From contig NZ_FOTP01000004.1 of the NCBI RefSeq assembly GCF_900114605.1, positions 124,001 to 188,000 of the forward strand: a DNA stretch of 64,000 nucleotides, in the 5' to 3' direction. The notes under the pieces were generated by a model that was not told the DNA's origin, searched no databases, and was given only the letters and a program-made list of their open reading frames with translations. This document shows, in pieces, positions 1 to 7,214 of this stretch (positions are counted from its first letter, which is position 1; each line of letters starts with the position of its first letter). A program made the position numbers and the translations under genes. Source of the stretch: Bradyrhizobium sp. NFR13. GTDB taxonomy: Bacteria > Pseudomonadota > Alphaproteobacteria > Rhizobiales > Xanthobacteraceae.

Positions 1-1
1 C

Positions 2-220
2 AAGGAAGTGGGGCGCGGCAACGGCTCAGATGTCCTTGGCCATCCGCATCGTGCACTGGCTTGGCTTGCTAACCATCTCGCAGACCGAGGCAAGATGTTG
101 CGCGCCGGAGACTTCGTCTTGACGGGCAGTCTCGTACAGACGGCGTGGCTCAATGCCGGCGATCACGTCCGGATGGAGTTGCTCGGGCTGGGCAGCGTCG
201 AGGTCGATTTCAAGAGCTGA
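2..220 (+). CDS. 2-keto-4-pentenoate hydratase / fumarylacetoacetase-like protein, C-terminal fragment
   Basis: The reading frame is already open at the left edge, so only about the last 72 residues are seen. They contain a GNGSDVLGHPHRALAWLANH segment followed by RAGDFVLTGSLV, which is the usual end of the hydratase/decarboxylase branch of the fumarylacetoacetate hydrolase family (MhpD/XylJ type). These enzymes act on 2-keto-4-pentenoates in meta-cleavage of aromatics. The true start is outside the window; the GTG at 8 is internal. The gene is not part of the flagellar cluster and converges with flgH. The family call is fairly sure, the exact substrate is not. Confidence 0.8.
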   Translation, partial: KEVGRGNGSDVLGHPHRALAWLANHLADRGKMLRAGDFVLTGSLVQTAWLNAGDHVRMELLGLGSVEVDFKS

Positions 221-268
221 CATTCAGCGCTTCGCCTCACCGCGTTTAGAGGCCGCCCAAAACAACGA

Positions 269-299
269 GACCTTCCGCCAGGGGAGCTGACGGAAGGTC
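269..299 (-). terminator. Rho-independent terminator of the flgF-flgG-flgA-flgH operon
   Basis: A perfect 9-bp inverted repeat (GACCTTCCG / CGGAAGGTC, 13-nt loop) lies just past the flgH stop. On the minus strand the stem is followed by TCGTTGTTTT, a T-rich tract. On the plus strand no T run follows. It therefore most likely ends the minus-strand flagellar operon. Confidence 0.65.
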
Positions 300-355
300 G
301 CGTGTGAACACCTCACCGCGTGGGAGCACGATGAGATGTGGGAGCTCTCTGCGGG

Positions 356-1108
356 TTAGAAGGGCAGCAGCACGTCCATCACCTGCTGGCCGTAGCGCGG
401 CTGCTGGACATCCGAGATCTGGCCGCGGCCGCCATAGGCGATGCGGGCCTGCGCGATCTTGGCGCTGTCGATGGTGTTGTCGCTCTGAATGTCTTCCGGA
501 CGCACGATGCCGGCGACGATCAGTTCACGGATTTCGTAGTTGACGCGGATTTCCTGCTTGCCCTCGACCACGAGATTGCCGTTCGGCAGCAGTTGCGTGA
601 CCACCGCAGCGACGCTGGTCTGCAACGCTTCCTGCCGCGCTACCGAGCCCTTGCCGTCGCTCGACGACGATCCATCAGCCGTCAGAAGGCGACCCGGAAG
701 CACCGAAGTCGCCGGGTTCTGAATCAACTTGCTGCCGAGGAAGTCGGTGATGCCGGAGTTTTCCGTATTGGTGCGACTGCGCTGGGTCTCGTTGGCGATA
801 TTGGCCTTGTCGGTGAAGTTCACGGTGACCGTGAGGATGTCACCGATCTGGCGGGCGCGCTGATCCTTGAAGAAGGCGCGCGATCCGCTGCGCCATAGCG
901 AGTTGGCGTTGTAGGACGCGACCTCCGGCTTCGGCATCGGCATCTGCACCGGCTTGTAGCCGGGCTGTGTCGTCGGATTCTCGATCGCCGTGAGCGCTGG
1001 CTTCTCGCCGATGGAGGCGAGGCGGTCGATCGACGAGCAACCGCTGGCAGCAAAGCCGACCGCCAGAAGTGCAGCACCGGTGACGAAAGGACGATTGAAC
1101 TGGAACAT
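356..1108 (-). CDS. flgH: Flagellar L-ring protein FlgH
   Basis: FlgH is the outer-membrane lipoprotein that forms the L-ring bushing around the flagellar rod. The 250-residue product has a lipoprotein signal peptide ending in the lipobox-like FAASGC, then the family segments LWRSGSRAFFKDQRARQIGDILTV, the NLVVEGKQEIRVN strand and the C-terminal RYGQQVMDVLLPF. I chose the ATG at 1108; a TTG one codon upstream also keeps the frame. It is the last gene of the minus-strand operon, 5 bp after flgA, and a terminator follows. flgI, the usual P-ring partner, is not in this window. Confidence 0.95.
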   Translation of the reverse strand: MFQFNRPFVTGAALLAVGFAASGCSSIDRLASIGEKPALTAIENPTTQPGYKPVQMPMPKPEVASYNANSLWRSGSRAFFKDQRARQIGDILTVTVNFTDKANIANETQRSRTNTENSGITDFLGSKLIQNPATSVLPGRLLTADGSSSSDGKGSVARQEALQTSVAAVVTQLLPNGNLVVEGKQEIRVNYEIRELIVAGIVRPEDIQSDNTIDSAKIAQARIAYGGRGQISDVQQPRYGQQVMDVLLPF

Positions 1109-1113
1109 CAACT

Positions 1114-2262
1114 TTACTCAGCTTTTCGAGAAACAGGCGCGTGGTCGTTGGCGGCAAGAGCAACGGGAGAGGTGACAGCGGGAGAGTCGGCCAAGGGAGG
1201 TCTGGCCTGGGAGATTTTTTCGGACGGGAGAGAATCGCGGGTTGGAGCAGGAGTCGGTGCGGGAGTTTCGACTTGCGCTGGGAGACGCGGCGTCGGAGCA
1301 GACACGGCGACCTGGCCGCGGCCGACAACGACGCCGGCGACGGTGCGCTTGGATTGGAGGTTGATCACATTGACCACGTCACCTTCGGTCCCGCCTTCGA
1401 CAGCCTTGCCGCGGAGCGTGAGGTAGAGCCCGGCGGTTTCGTAGATCAGCGTCACTGCCTGATCGCGGGTGACCAGATCCGGCTTGGCGAGGTCGGCATT
1501 GCGGATGGCCTGACCGGCGCGCAATTGGCGGCGGCTCTGCATGCCCACGGCGCGGTCGCGCGTTGCGCCATCGTTACCGACTTCAGCTTTGGGACGACGC
1601 TCGATGACAACATCGGAAGACTTCAGCACTTCATTACGTTCGACGCCGCGGGCCAGCACCGCCGCTTCCACAGTCTCGACGGCCGTGCCGGTGAAGCGCA
1701 GCTTGGTGGCAGATACGTTGGAGTCGTTGCCGATCGCAAAGGTGACGTCGAAACGGCCACTACGCGCGTCGAAGCGGACCGCGACGGGCTGCAGCGCGCC
1801 GGTATTGCTGGCATCGAGCTGCAGGCCCTGGACTTCGCGGTCGAAAGTGAGGCTGAGATTGGCGGCGGCGCCAAGGCCGTGGCGGTTCTCGAGCGCCTGC
1901 GCGACCTGGTTCTCGATATCCTTGCTGTCGATGCTGCGCGACAGCCGCGTCACGGTGATGGACTTGAGCTCGCGTGTATCGATGCCGATTACCTGATGCT
2001 GCCGCAACGCCGCGATGACCTGCGCGGTCGATAGCGTGCCGACGGTCCCGAGGTCGGGCGCCCGATAAATCGCGATCTGCGCGGTGGGGCCGGCATTGTC
2101 GATGACATCGCCAATCCGCACCACGTCGCTGGACACTGTGACATTGGCGCGCAGCACCGGCGATGCGATGACCTCGTCGCGCTGCGCCTGGCCGAGCGCA
2201 GCGGTGGCCGCTGCAGCGAGCAGGGCGGTGGCAAGGAGAAGCGAGCGCATGGCTGCTGTCAT
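1114..2262 (-). CDS. flgA: Flagellar P-ring formation chaperone FlgA
   Basis: FlgA is a periplasmic chaperone that helps FlgI assemble the P-ring. The protein of about 382 residues starts with a signal peptide (RSLLLATALLAAAATAALG). Its C-terminal SAF-like domain carries AGQAIRNADLAKPDLVTRDQ and LYLTLRGKAVEGGTEGDVV, typical of FlgA. An extra N-terminal domain and a Pro/Thr-rich tail of about 60 residues make it longer than the enterobacterial protein (about 220). The GAGGAGA Shine-Dalgarno sits 8 nt before the ATG at 2262; an ATG at 2268 would be too close to it. It lies between flgG and flgH. Confidence 0.93.
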   Translation of the reverse strand: MTAAMRSLLLATALLAAAATAALGQAQRDEVIASPVLRANVTVSSDVVRIGDVIDNAGPTAQIAIYRAPDLGTVGTLSTAQVIAALRQHQVIGIDTRELKSITVTRLSRSIDSKDIENQVAQALENRHGLGAAANLSLTFDREVQGLQLDASNTGALQPVAVRFDARSGRFDVTFAIGNDSNVSATKLRFTGTAVETVEAAVLARGVERNEVLKSSDVVIERRPKAEVGNDGATRDRAVGMQSRRQLRAGQAIRNADLAKPDLVTRDQAVTLIYETAGLYLTLRGKAVEGGTEGDVVNVINLQSKRTVAGVVVGRGQVAVSAPTPRLPAQVETPAPTPAPTRDSLPSEKISQARPPLADSPAVTSPVALAANDHAPVSRKAE

Positions 2263-2273
2263 GATCATTCTCC

Positions 2274-3062
2274 TCAGCGGAACATGCCGGCGGTGGATTG
2301 CAGCATCTGGTCGGCGGCACTGATGACCTTGGCGTTCATCTCATAGGCGCGCTGCGCGGCGATCAGGTCCGAGATTTCGGTGACCACTTCGACATTGGCC
2401 ATTTCGAGGTTGCGCTGCTGCATGTCGCCGAAGCCGTCGACATTGGCGACGCCGTCCTGCGGTGGGCCAGAGGCCGGAGTTTCGGTGAACAGATTGTCGC
2501 CGATCGAATTGAGGCCGGCCTTGTTGATGAAGCGGGTGAGGCTGATCTGGCCGAGCACGGTTGGGGTCGTCGAGCCCGGCACGATCACCGAGACCTGGCC
2601 CTGTGCATTGATAGAGAGTTGCGACGACGCCTGGGGGATCGAGATCGTCGGCTGCAGCAGGTTGCCCTGTGCGTTGACGATGCGGCCCTGCTGGTCGGTG
2701 GAAAACGAACCATCGCGGGTATAGGCGAAGGTGCCATCGGTGAGCTGGATCTTGAAGAAGCCTTCACCGCGGACCGCGATATCGAGATCACCGCCGGTTG
2801 CCGACAGTGTGCCCTGGGTCATCATGCGCGGAGTACCGACGGTCTTCACACCGCCGCCGATATCGACGCCGACCGGAATGACCGTGCCCTGATCCGATGC
2901 CTGCGCGCCGACGCGGCGCACGTGATCGTAGATGAGGTCTTGGAATGCCGCCCGCTGCTTCTTGAAGCCGGTTGTGCGCATATTGGCGATGTTGTTGGAG
3001 ATGACCTGGACGTTGAGTTCCTGGGCCGCCATCCCGGTCGCTGCAGTGTAAAGAGCGCGCAT
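2274..3062 (-). CDS. flgG: Flagellar distal rod protein FlgG
   Basis: FlgG forms the distal rod of the flagellar basal body. The 262 residues match the family length. Visible marks are the N-terminal MRALYTAATGMAAQELNVQV and NNIANMRTTGFKKQRAAFQDL rod signature, the central GEGFFKIQLTDG and TRDGSFS segments, and the C-terminal ISDLIAAQRAYEMNAKVI. AAGGAA stands 8 nt before the ATG. It is 12 bp downstream of flgF and a few bases upstream of flgA, so all four genes are probably co-transcribed. Confidence 0.96.
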   Translation of the reverse strand: MRALYTAATGMAAQELNVQVISNNIANMRTTGFKKQRAAFQDLIYDHVRRVGAQASDQGTVIPVGVDIGGGVKTVGTPRMMTQGTLSATGGDLDIAVRGEGFFKIQLTDGTFAYTRDGSFSTDQQGRIVNAQGNLLQPTISIPQASSQLSINAQGQVSVIVPGSTTPTVLGQISLTRFINKAGLNSIGDNLFTETPASGPPQDGVANVDGFGDMQQRNLEMANVEVVTEISDLIAAQRAYEMNAKVISAADQMLQSTAGMFR

Positions 3063-3074
3063 GGGTCAGATTCC

Positions 3075-3839
3075 TTAAGCCGGAACGTCGGCAAGTTTTT
3101 CGATGGCGGAGCGCCGCGCGTCGCCCTGCGACTGCAGCATGTTGGATAGCTCGGTATAGGCGCGGGTGACGTCGATCATCCGGGTCATTTCGACGACCGA
3201 GCTGACGTTCGACTTTTCGATAAAGCCCTGATTGAGCTTCGACGTGGTGGATGGCTGCGGATTGGCGCCGGGGCCGGCCGAGAACAGGTTCGAGCCTTCC
3301 TTCACCAGCTGCTGGGGCTGCGCGAAGTTGACCATGCGGATCTTGCCGCGCACGGAGTCGATGCGATTGGTGCCTTCGAGGACCGTGACCGTGCCGTCCT
3401 GCGAGATGGTGATGTCGTGGTCGGTCTGCTGGAATACGATCGGGCCGTTGGCACCGAGCACCGGTGCGCCCGATGCGGTCACGAGCTGGCCCTGCGAATT
3501 GATCTGCATGCCGCCGTCGCGAGTGTAGCGTTCGCCGTTGGGAGTCTGCACCGCCAGGAAGGCGTTGCCGTCGATGGCGACGTCCAGCGGATTCTTGGTC
3601 TGCTCGAGGGCGCCGCCGGTGAAATCATGCATCGTGGCGCGGTCCTGCACGAAGGACACGCGGCGATCGCGGCCGACGAAGTTGTCTTCGCGCGCGCCTG
3701 GGCTCAGATATTCTTCGAACATCGTCCGCTCGGCCTTGAAGCCCGAGGTGTTGATATTCGCAATGTTGTTCGCCACGACGTCCATCTGACGCCGGAGCGT
3801 CATCTGCCGCGACAGTCCGACGAGAAGCATATTCTCCAT
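3075..3839 (-). CDS. flgF: Flagellar proximal rod protein FlgF
   Basis: FlgF is a proximal rod subunit. From the ATG at 3839, preceded by AGGGGAGAA, the product has 254 residues and begins MENMLLVGLSRQMTLRRQMD. It continues with the VVANNIANINTSGFKAERTMF rod signature and ends with VVEMTRMIDVTRAYTELSNM. The frame stays open 39 codons further upstream, but that stretch has no family similarity I can see and lies before the ribosome binding site. It is the first gene of the minus-strand rod/ring operon, divergent from fliL. Confidence 0.94.
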   Translation of the reverse strand: MENMLLVGLSRQMTLRRQMDVVANNIANINTSGFKAERTMFEEYLSPGAREDNFVGRDRRVSFVQDRATMHDFTGGALEQTKNPLDVAIDGNAFLAVQTPNGERYTRDGGMQINSQGQLVTASGAPVLGANGPIVFQQTDHDITISQDGTVTVLEGTNRIDSVRGKIRMVNFAQPQQLVKEGSNLFSAGPGANPQPSTTSKLNQGFIEKSNVSSVVEMTRMIDVTRAYTELSNMLQSQGDARRSAIEKLADVPA

Positions 3840-4202
3840 CGGTGGTTCTCCCCTAAGTTCCCGCGGTTCGCTCTCCCAAGCTCGCCGTGGATCCTGTAAA
3901 CCGCACAGCTCTCCCAAGCCGCGGTTCGCTAAGGTGAGTAGCGAAAGCCGTGCCAAGTCAAAAAGCTTATATTTTTCAATTTGTTGGTAGTTTTTGAGAT
4001 GCGAAAACGGGCGGCAGAAAGGTCTTGTTGACCATATTTGCCGGCAGAATTTTCCTAGTTGAGCGTTAAAAGAAAGATTCCGTTAACCATTGCGACCTAG
4101 CGTCACGATCACACAGGGCCTTGGGCGCTGGCAGCATTTGTATCGCGTCTTTAAAGCCTGCTTTGCAGCATCGAGCTCATCCCAACCCCGGACGGGCAGG
4201 CG
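3840..4202. promoter_or_regulatory. Divergent flgF / fliL intergenic region
   Basis: This 363-bp gap separates two divergent flagellar operons and should hold both promoters. It is AT-rich from about 3958 to 4090. It contains TTAACC at 4083-4088 and a GCCGGCAGAATTTTCCTAG segment at 4040-4058, which matches 14 of 19 positions with 13060-13078 before flgB. A second TTAA lies at 4066, but the 13-bp gap between the two half-sites is not the 7 bp of a classical CtrA box. No coding sequence is seen. Promoter assignment is inference. Confidence 0.45.
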
Positions 4203-4694
4203 ATGGCGGATACGGAAACTTCAGACGGCGTCCCGACCGGGGATGAAGCGGCAGCTCCCAAGAGCAAATTCAAACTGATCGCAATCGTCGCGGGTGTGCT
4301 CGTGCTCGCCGCGGGCGGTGGCGGCTGGTTCTTCCTGAAGGGGCATCCCAAGGAAGAGAAAAAAGAGGCGGCGCCGGCTGCGAAGCCGCTCGCCTTCATC
4401 GATGTGCCGGAGATACTGGTGAACCTTGCCGGTCAGCCCGGCGAGCGCGTGCAATATCTCAAGGCCAAGATCGTGCTCGAGGTGAAGGAAGCGCCGCTGG
4501 TGGCGCAGATCACGCCGTCGATGCCGCGCATCACCGACATGTTCCAGGTCTATCTCCGCGAACTCCGCACCACCGATCTGAATGGCTCCGTTGGCATGTT
4601 CCGGCTGAAGGAAGAGCTCACGCGGCGCGTCAATGCCGCGATCTCGCCCCATCACGTGAACGCCGTGCTGTTCAAGGAAATCCTCATTCAGTGA
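4203..4694 (+). CDS. fliL: Flagellar basal-body-associated protein FliL
   Basis: FliL is a single-pass inner-membrane protein that sits around the stator and supports motor torque. The 163-residue product has a short acidic cytoplasmic start, a membrane helix at about residues 27-46 (LIAIVAGVLVLAAGGGGWFF), a Lys/Glu/Ala linker, and a periplasmic domain with YLKAKIVLEV, ITDMFQVYLRELRTTDLNG and a C-terminal AVLFKEILIQ. It opens the fliL-fliM-DUF6468-MotE-like operon, 18 bp before fliM. Confidence 0.95.
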   Translation: MADTETSDGVPTGDEAAAPKSKFKLIAIVAGVLVLAAGGGGWFFLKGHPKEEKKEAAPAAKPLAFIDVPEILVNLAGQPGERVQYLKAKIVLEVKEAPLVAQITPSMPRITDMFQVYLRELRTTDLNGSVGMFRLKEELTRRVNAAISPHHVNAVLFKEILIQ

Positions 4695-4712
4695 GGAATT
4701 GGATTTAGGCTG

Positions 4713-5912
4713 ATGTCTACCGAACAGGTCGATCAAGACGCAATTGCCGCAGAATGGGAAGCGTCTCTGGATTCAGAGGATCCCGTTGAGGCGGCGAAAG
4801 CGGCTGCCGAAAACGAACTCACCGGCACCATGGCGGAGCAATGGGCCGCCATGGTCGAGGACGGCGGTCGCGATATCGGCGGCGGCAAGAACGGCGGCGA
4901 GCGCGTTCTCTCGCAGGAAGAAATCGACAATCTCCTCGGCTTCAGCGTCAACGAGGTCCATCTCGACGAAAATTCCGGCATTCGCGCCATCATCGATTCC
5001 TCGATGGTGTCGTATGAGCGTCTGCCGATGCTCGAAATCGTGTTCGACCGTCTGGTGCGGTTGATGACCACGAGCCTGCGCAATTTCACCTCCGATAACG
5101 TCGAAGTCTCGCTCGATCGCATCACTTCGGTGCGTTTCGGCGACTATATGAACTCGATTCCGCTGCCTGCCGTGCTGTGTGTGTTCAAGGCAGAGGAGTG
5201 GGAGAATTTCGGCCTTGCCACCGTCGATTCCAGCCTGATCTATTCGATGATCGACGTGCTGCTCGGCGGCCGTCGTGGTCAGGCCTCGCTGCGCATCGAG
5301 GGGCGTCCCTATACCACCATCGAAACCAATCTGGTGAAGCGCCTGATCGAAGTCGTGCTGGCCGATGCCGAGCAGGCGTTCCGGCCGCTGTCGCCCGTAG
5401 CCTTCACCATCGACCGGCTCGAGACCAATCCGCGCTTCGCCGCCATCAGCCGTCCGGCCAATGCCGCCATCCTGGTGCGCCTGCATATCGATATGGAAGA
5501 TCGCGGCGGCAATATCGAATTGCTGCTGCCTTATGCGACGATCGAACCGATCCGTGCCCTGCTCATGCAGATGTTCATGGGCGAAAAATTCGGTCGTGAT
5601 CCGATCTGGGAAAGCCATCTCGCCACTGAAATTGCTCAGGCCGAGATCGCCGTTGACGCCGTGTTGTATGAGGCGGAGATCCCGTTGAAGCAGCTGATGC
5701 TTCTCAAGGTGGGCGATACGCTGCCGCTGGAAATGCGGGCGGATACCCTTGTTGCCGTGCGTTGCGGAGCCGTCACTCTGACCGAAGGTCGGATGGGACG
5801 CGTCGGCGACCGCGTTGCCATTCGAGTCACGAAACAATTACGCAAGCCTAACACAACCTTCGCGATGTTTGAGAAGGCTGATGAGCAAACTAAATTAATG
5901 GAGGCACAATGA
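4713..5912 (+). CDS. fliM: Flagellar motor switch protein FliM
   Basis: FliM is the C-ring switch protein that binds phospho-CheY. The 399-residue product has LSQEEIDNLLGF near residues 66-78 (the conserved CheY-binding/N-terminal motif), a CheC-like middle domain (LPMLEIVFDRLVRLMTTSLRNF ... MIDVLLGGRRG), and a C-terminal SpoA/FliN-like domain with LKQLMLLKVGDTLPL. The extra 60 N-terminal residues are acidic and typical of rhizobial FliM. Its stop overlaps the next start as ATGA, which suggests translational coupling. Confidence 0.95.
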   Translation: MSTEQVDQDAIAAEWEASLDSEDPVEAAKAAAENELTGTMAEQWAAMVEDGGRDIGGGKNGGERVLSQEEIDNLLGFSVNEVHLDENSGIRAIIDSSMVSYERLPMLEIVFDRLVRLMTTSLRNFTSDNVEVSLDRITSVRFGDYMNSIPLPAVLCVFKAEEWENFGLATVDSSLIYSMIDVLLGGRRGQASLRIEGRPYTTIETNLVKRLIEVVLADAEQAFRPLSPVAFTIDRLETNPRFAAISRPANAAILVRLHIDMEDRGGNIELLLPYATIEPIRALLMQMFMGEKFGRDPIWESHLATEIAQAEIAVDAVLYEAEIPLKQLMLLKVGDTLPLEMRADTLVAVRCGAVTLTEGRMGRVGDRVAIRVTKQLRKPNTTFAMFEKADEQTKLMEAQ

Positions 5913-6346
5913 GTCATTCATTGGGAATTGTGATCGAAAGCTTGGTTGCGGTGCTTCTGATCCTGACCATCGCCTATTGCATGTTGCTCAACAAGCGCCT
6001 GAAGCGCCTCAAGGCGGACGAACAATCGCTGAAGGCCACGATCGGCGAGCTCATCACGGTGACCGAGATTGCCGAGCGTGCGATCGGCGGGCTGAAGCAC
6101 ACCGTGCGCGACGTCAATGAAAATCTCGGCAGCCAGATTTCTGCTGCGACGGCGCTGGCCGATCTGCTGAAAGCGCAGCTCGCCGAGAGTGACACTGTCG
6201 TGCGACGGTTGTCGAAGATCGCGGTAGCGGCACGGCCGCTCACCGAAACCGACCCTGATGCGCCGCGGGTGTCCGCAGCGCGGGCCAATGCCGCGGCAGC
6301 GCAGGCGTTTGCCGAGCGGAGGAGGCCTGACGGCATCGCTGCATGA
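5909..6346 (+). CDS. DUF6468 protein of the flagellar cluster
   Basis: This 145-residue protein has an N-terminal membrane helix (residues about 7-28), a basic NKRLKRLKADEQ segment and a long helical region with ITVTEIAERAIGGLKHTVRD and SQISAATALADLLKAQLAES. It resembles the DUF6468 family, which as I recall is confined to alphaproteobacterial flagellar loci. The function is not known to me. Overlapping ATGA junctions on both sides (with fliM and the MotE-like gene) tie it to motor assembly. A GGAGG stands before the start. An Ala-rich C-terminal tail looks disordered. Confidence 0.8.
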   Translation: MSHSLGIVIESLVAVLLILTIAYCMLLNKRLKRLKADEQSLKATIGELITVTEIAERAIGGLKHTVRDVNENLGSQISAATALADLLKAQLAESDTVVRRLSKIAVAARPLTETDPDAPRVSAARANAAAAQAFAERRRPDGIAA

Positions 6347-7116
6347 AAGCTTTTCGGGACGTTCGTATTCTTCCTGTCGTCTTGGTGGCGGTTTTCGGTC
6401 TGGCGATTCTCAAGATCGCCGGTCTGGTGATCGATGGCGGCTACGTGTTCAACTACGATCCGCAGCCACAGGCGCAGGCGAAAGGATCGTGGGCGCAGGA
6501 GATGTTCAACTTCCCGGGTGGCAAGCCGGCAGACGGCGATATTACCGGCTCGGTCCCTGCCAAGAAGGAAGAGCCGAAGCCCGCGGTGGCAGCGCCTGCA
6601 GCGATCGAACCGACCAGCAATCCGCCTGTCGAACTCTCTCCTCAAATCTCGCCCGCTGAACGCGCTATTCTCGAACGGCTGCAAGCGCGCCGTCAGGAGC
6701 TGGAAACGCGTGCCCGTGAGATCGACATTCGCGAGAGCCTGCTGAAGGCCGCCGAGAAGCGCATCGAAACCCGCGTCGATGAATTGAAGGGCGTCGAAGC
6801 CGGTATCAAGACGGCGAACGACCAGAAGAGCGAAGTCGATGCTGCCCGCTTCAAGGGTATCGTCACCATGTATGAAAGCATGAAGCCGAAGGACGCTGCG
6901 AAGATCTTCGACCGGCTGGAAATGCCGGTGCTGTTCGAGATCGCCTCGCAGATCGCGCCTCGGAAGATGTCCGACATTCTCGGTCTGATGCAGCCGGAGG
7001 CCGCTGAGCGCCTCACTGTCGAACTGGCGCGCCGCGCCTCGGGCGGCGAACGGTCTGCTGCGGCGACGGAACTGCCCAAGATCGAAGGCAGGCCGATCCA
7101 GCAGGGCCGGAATTAA
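6343..7116 (+). CDS. MotE-like flagellar protein with MgtE-N-type domain
   Basis: The 257-residue product has one N-terminal membrane helix (residues 8-29), a Pro-rich linker, a coiled coil (about 105-150, ERLQARRQELETRAREIDIR) and a C-terminal MgtE-N/FliG-like domain with YESMKPKDAAKIFDRL and APRKMSDILGLMQPEAAERL. This is the layout of alphaproteobacterial MotE, described as a chaperone for the periplasmic stator protein MotC. It is coupled to the DUF6468 gene by an ATGA overlap. motA, motB and motC are not here. The family call is solid, the exact role inferred. Confidence 0.82.
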   Translation: MKAFRDVRILPVVLVAVFGLAILKIAGLVIDGGYVFNYDPQPQAQAKGSWAQEMFNFPGGKPADGDITGSVPAKKEEPKPAVAAPAAIEPTSNPPVELSPQISPAERAILERLQARRQELETRAREIDIRESLLKAAEKRIETRVDELKGVEAGIKTANDQKSEVDAARFKGIVTMYESMKPKDAAKIFDRLEMPVLFEIASQIAPRKMSDILGLMQPEAAERLTVELARRASGGERSAAATELPKIEGRPIQQGRN

Positions 7117-7125
7117 AGAAAATAA

Positions 7126-7156
7126 TTAACAAATCCTTAGAGGGCGGAATCTAGAT
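7126..7156 (+). promoter_or_regulatory. Candidate promoter of the large TPR gene
   Basis: TTAAC at 7126 is followed 24 bp later by TCTAGATTC. Before flgB the same arrangement is TTAACC then CCTAGCTC 25 bp later. CTAG plus TTC resembles the GCTANAWC -10 of alphaproteobacterial sigma-73 promoters. Only one TTAA half-site with the right spacing is present, so CtrA control is a guess. Confidence 0.3.
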
Positions 7157-7214
7157 TCGACACAGGGCGGACGATCGGCCGTCCTTCGAGCATCTGGCTG
7201 AGAGACATTTCTGA

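Noticed and set aside
7104-7131. A CtrA box before the TPR gene
   Set aside because: TTAA and TTAAC are there, but 9 bp apart instead of 7, so only a half-site can be claimed.
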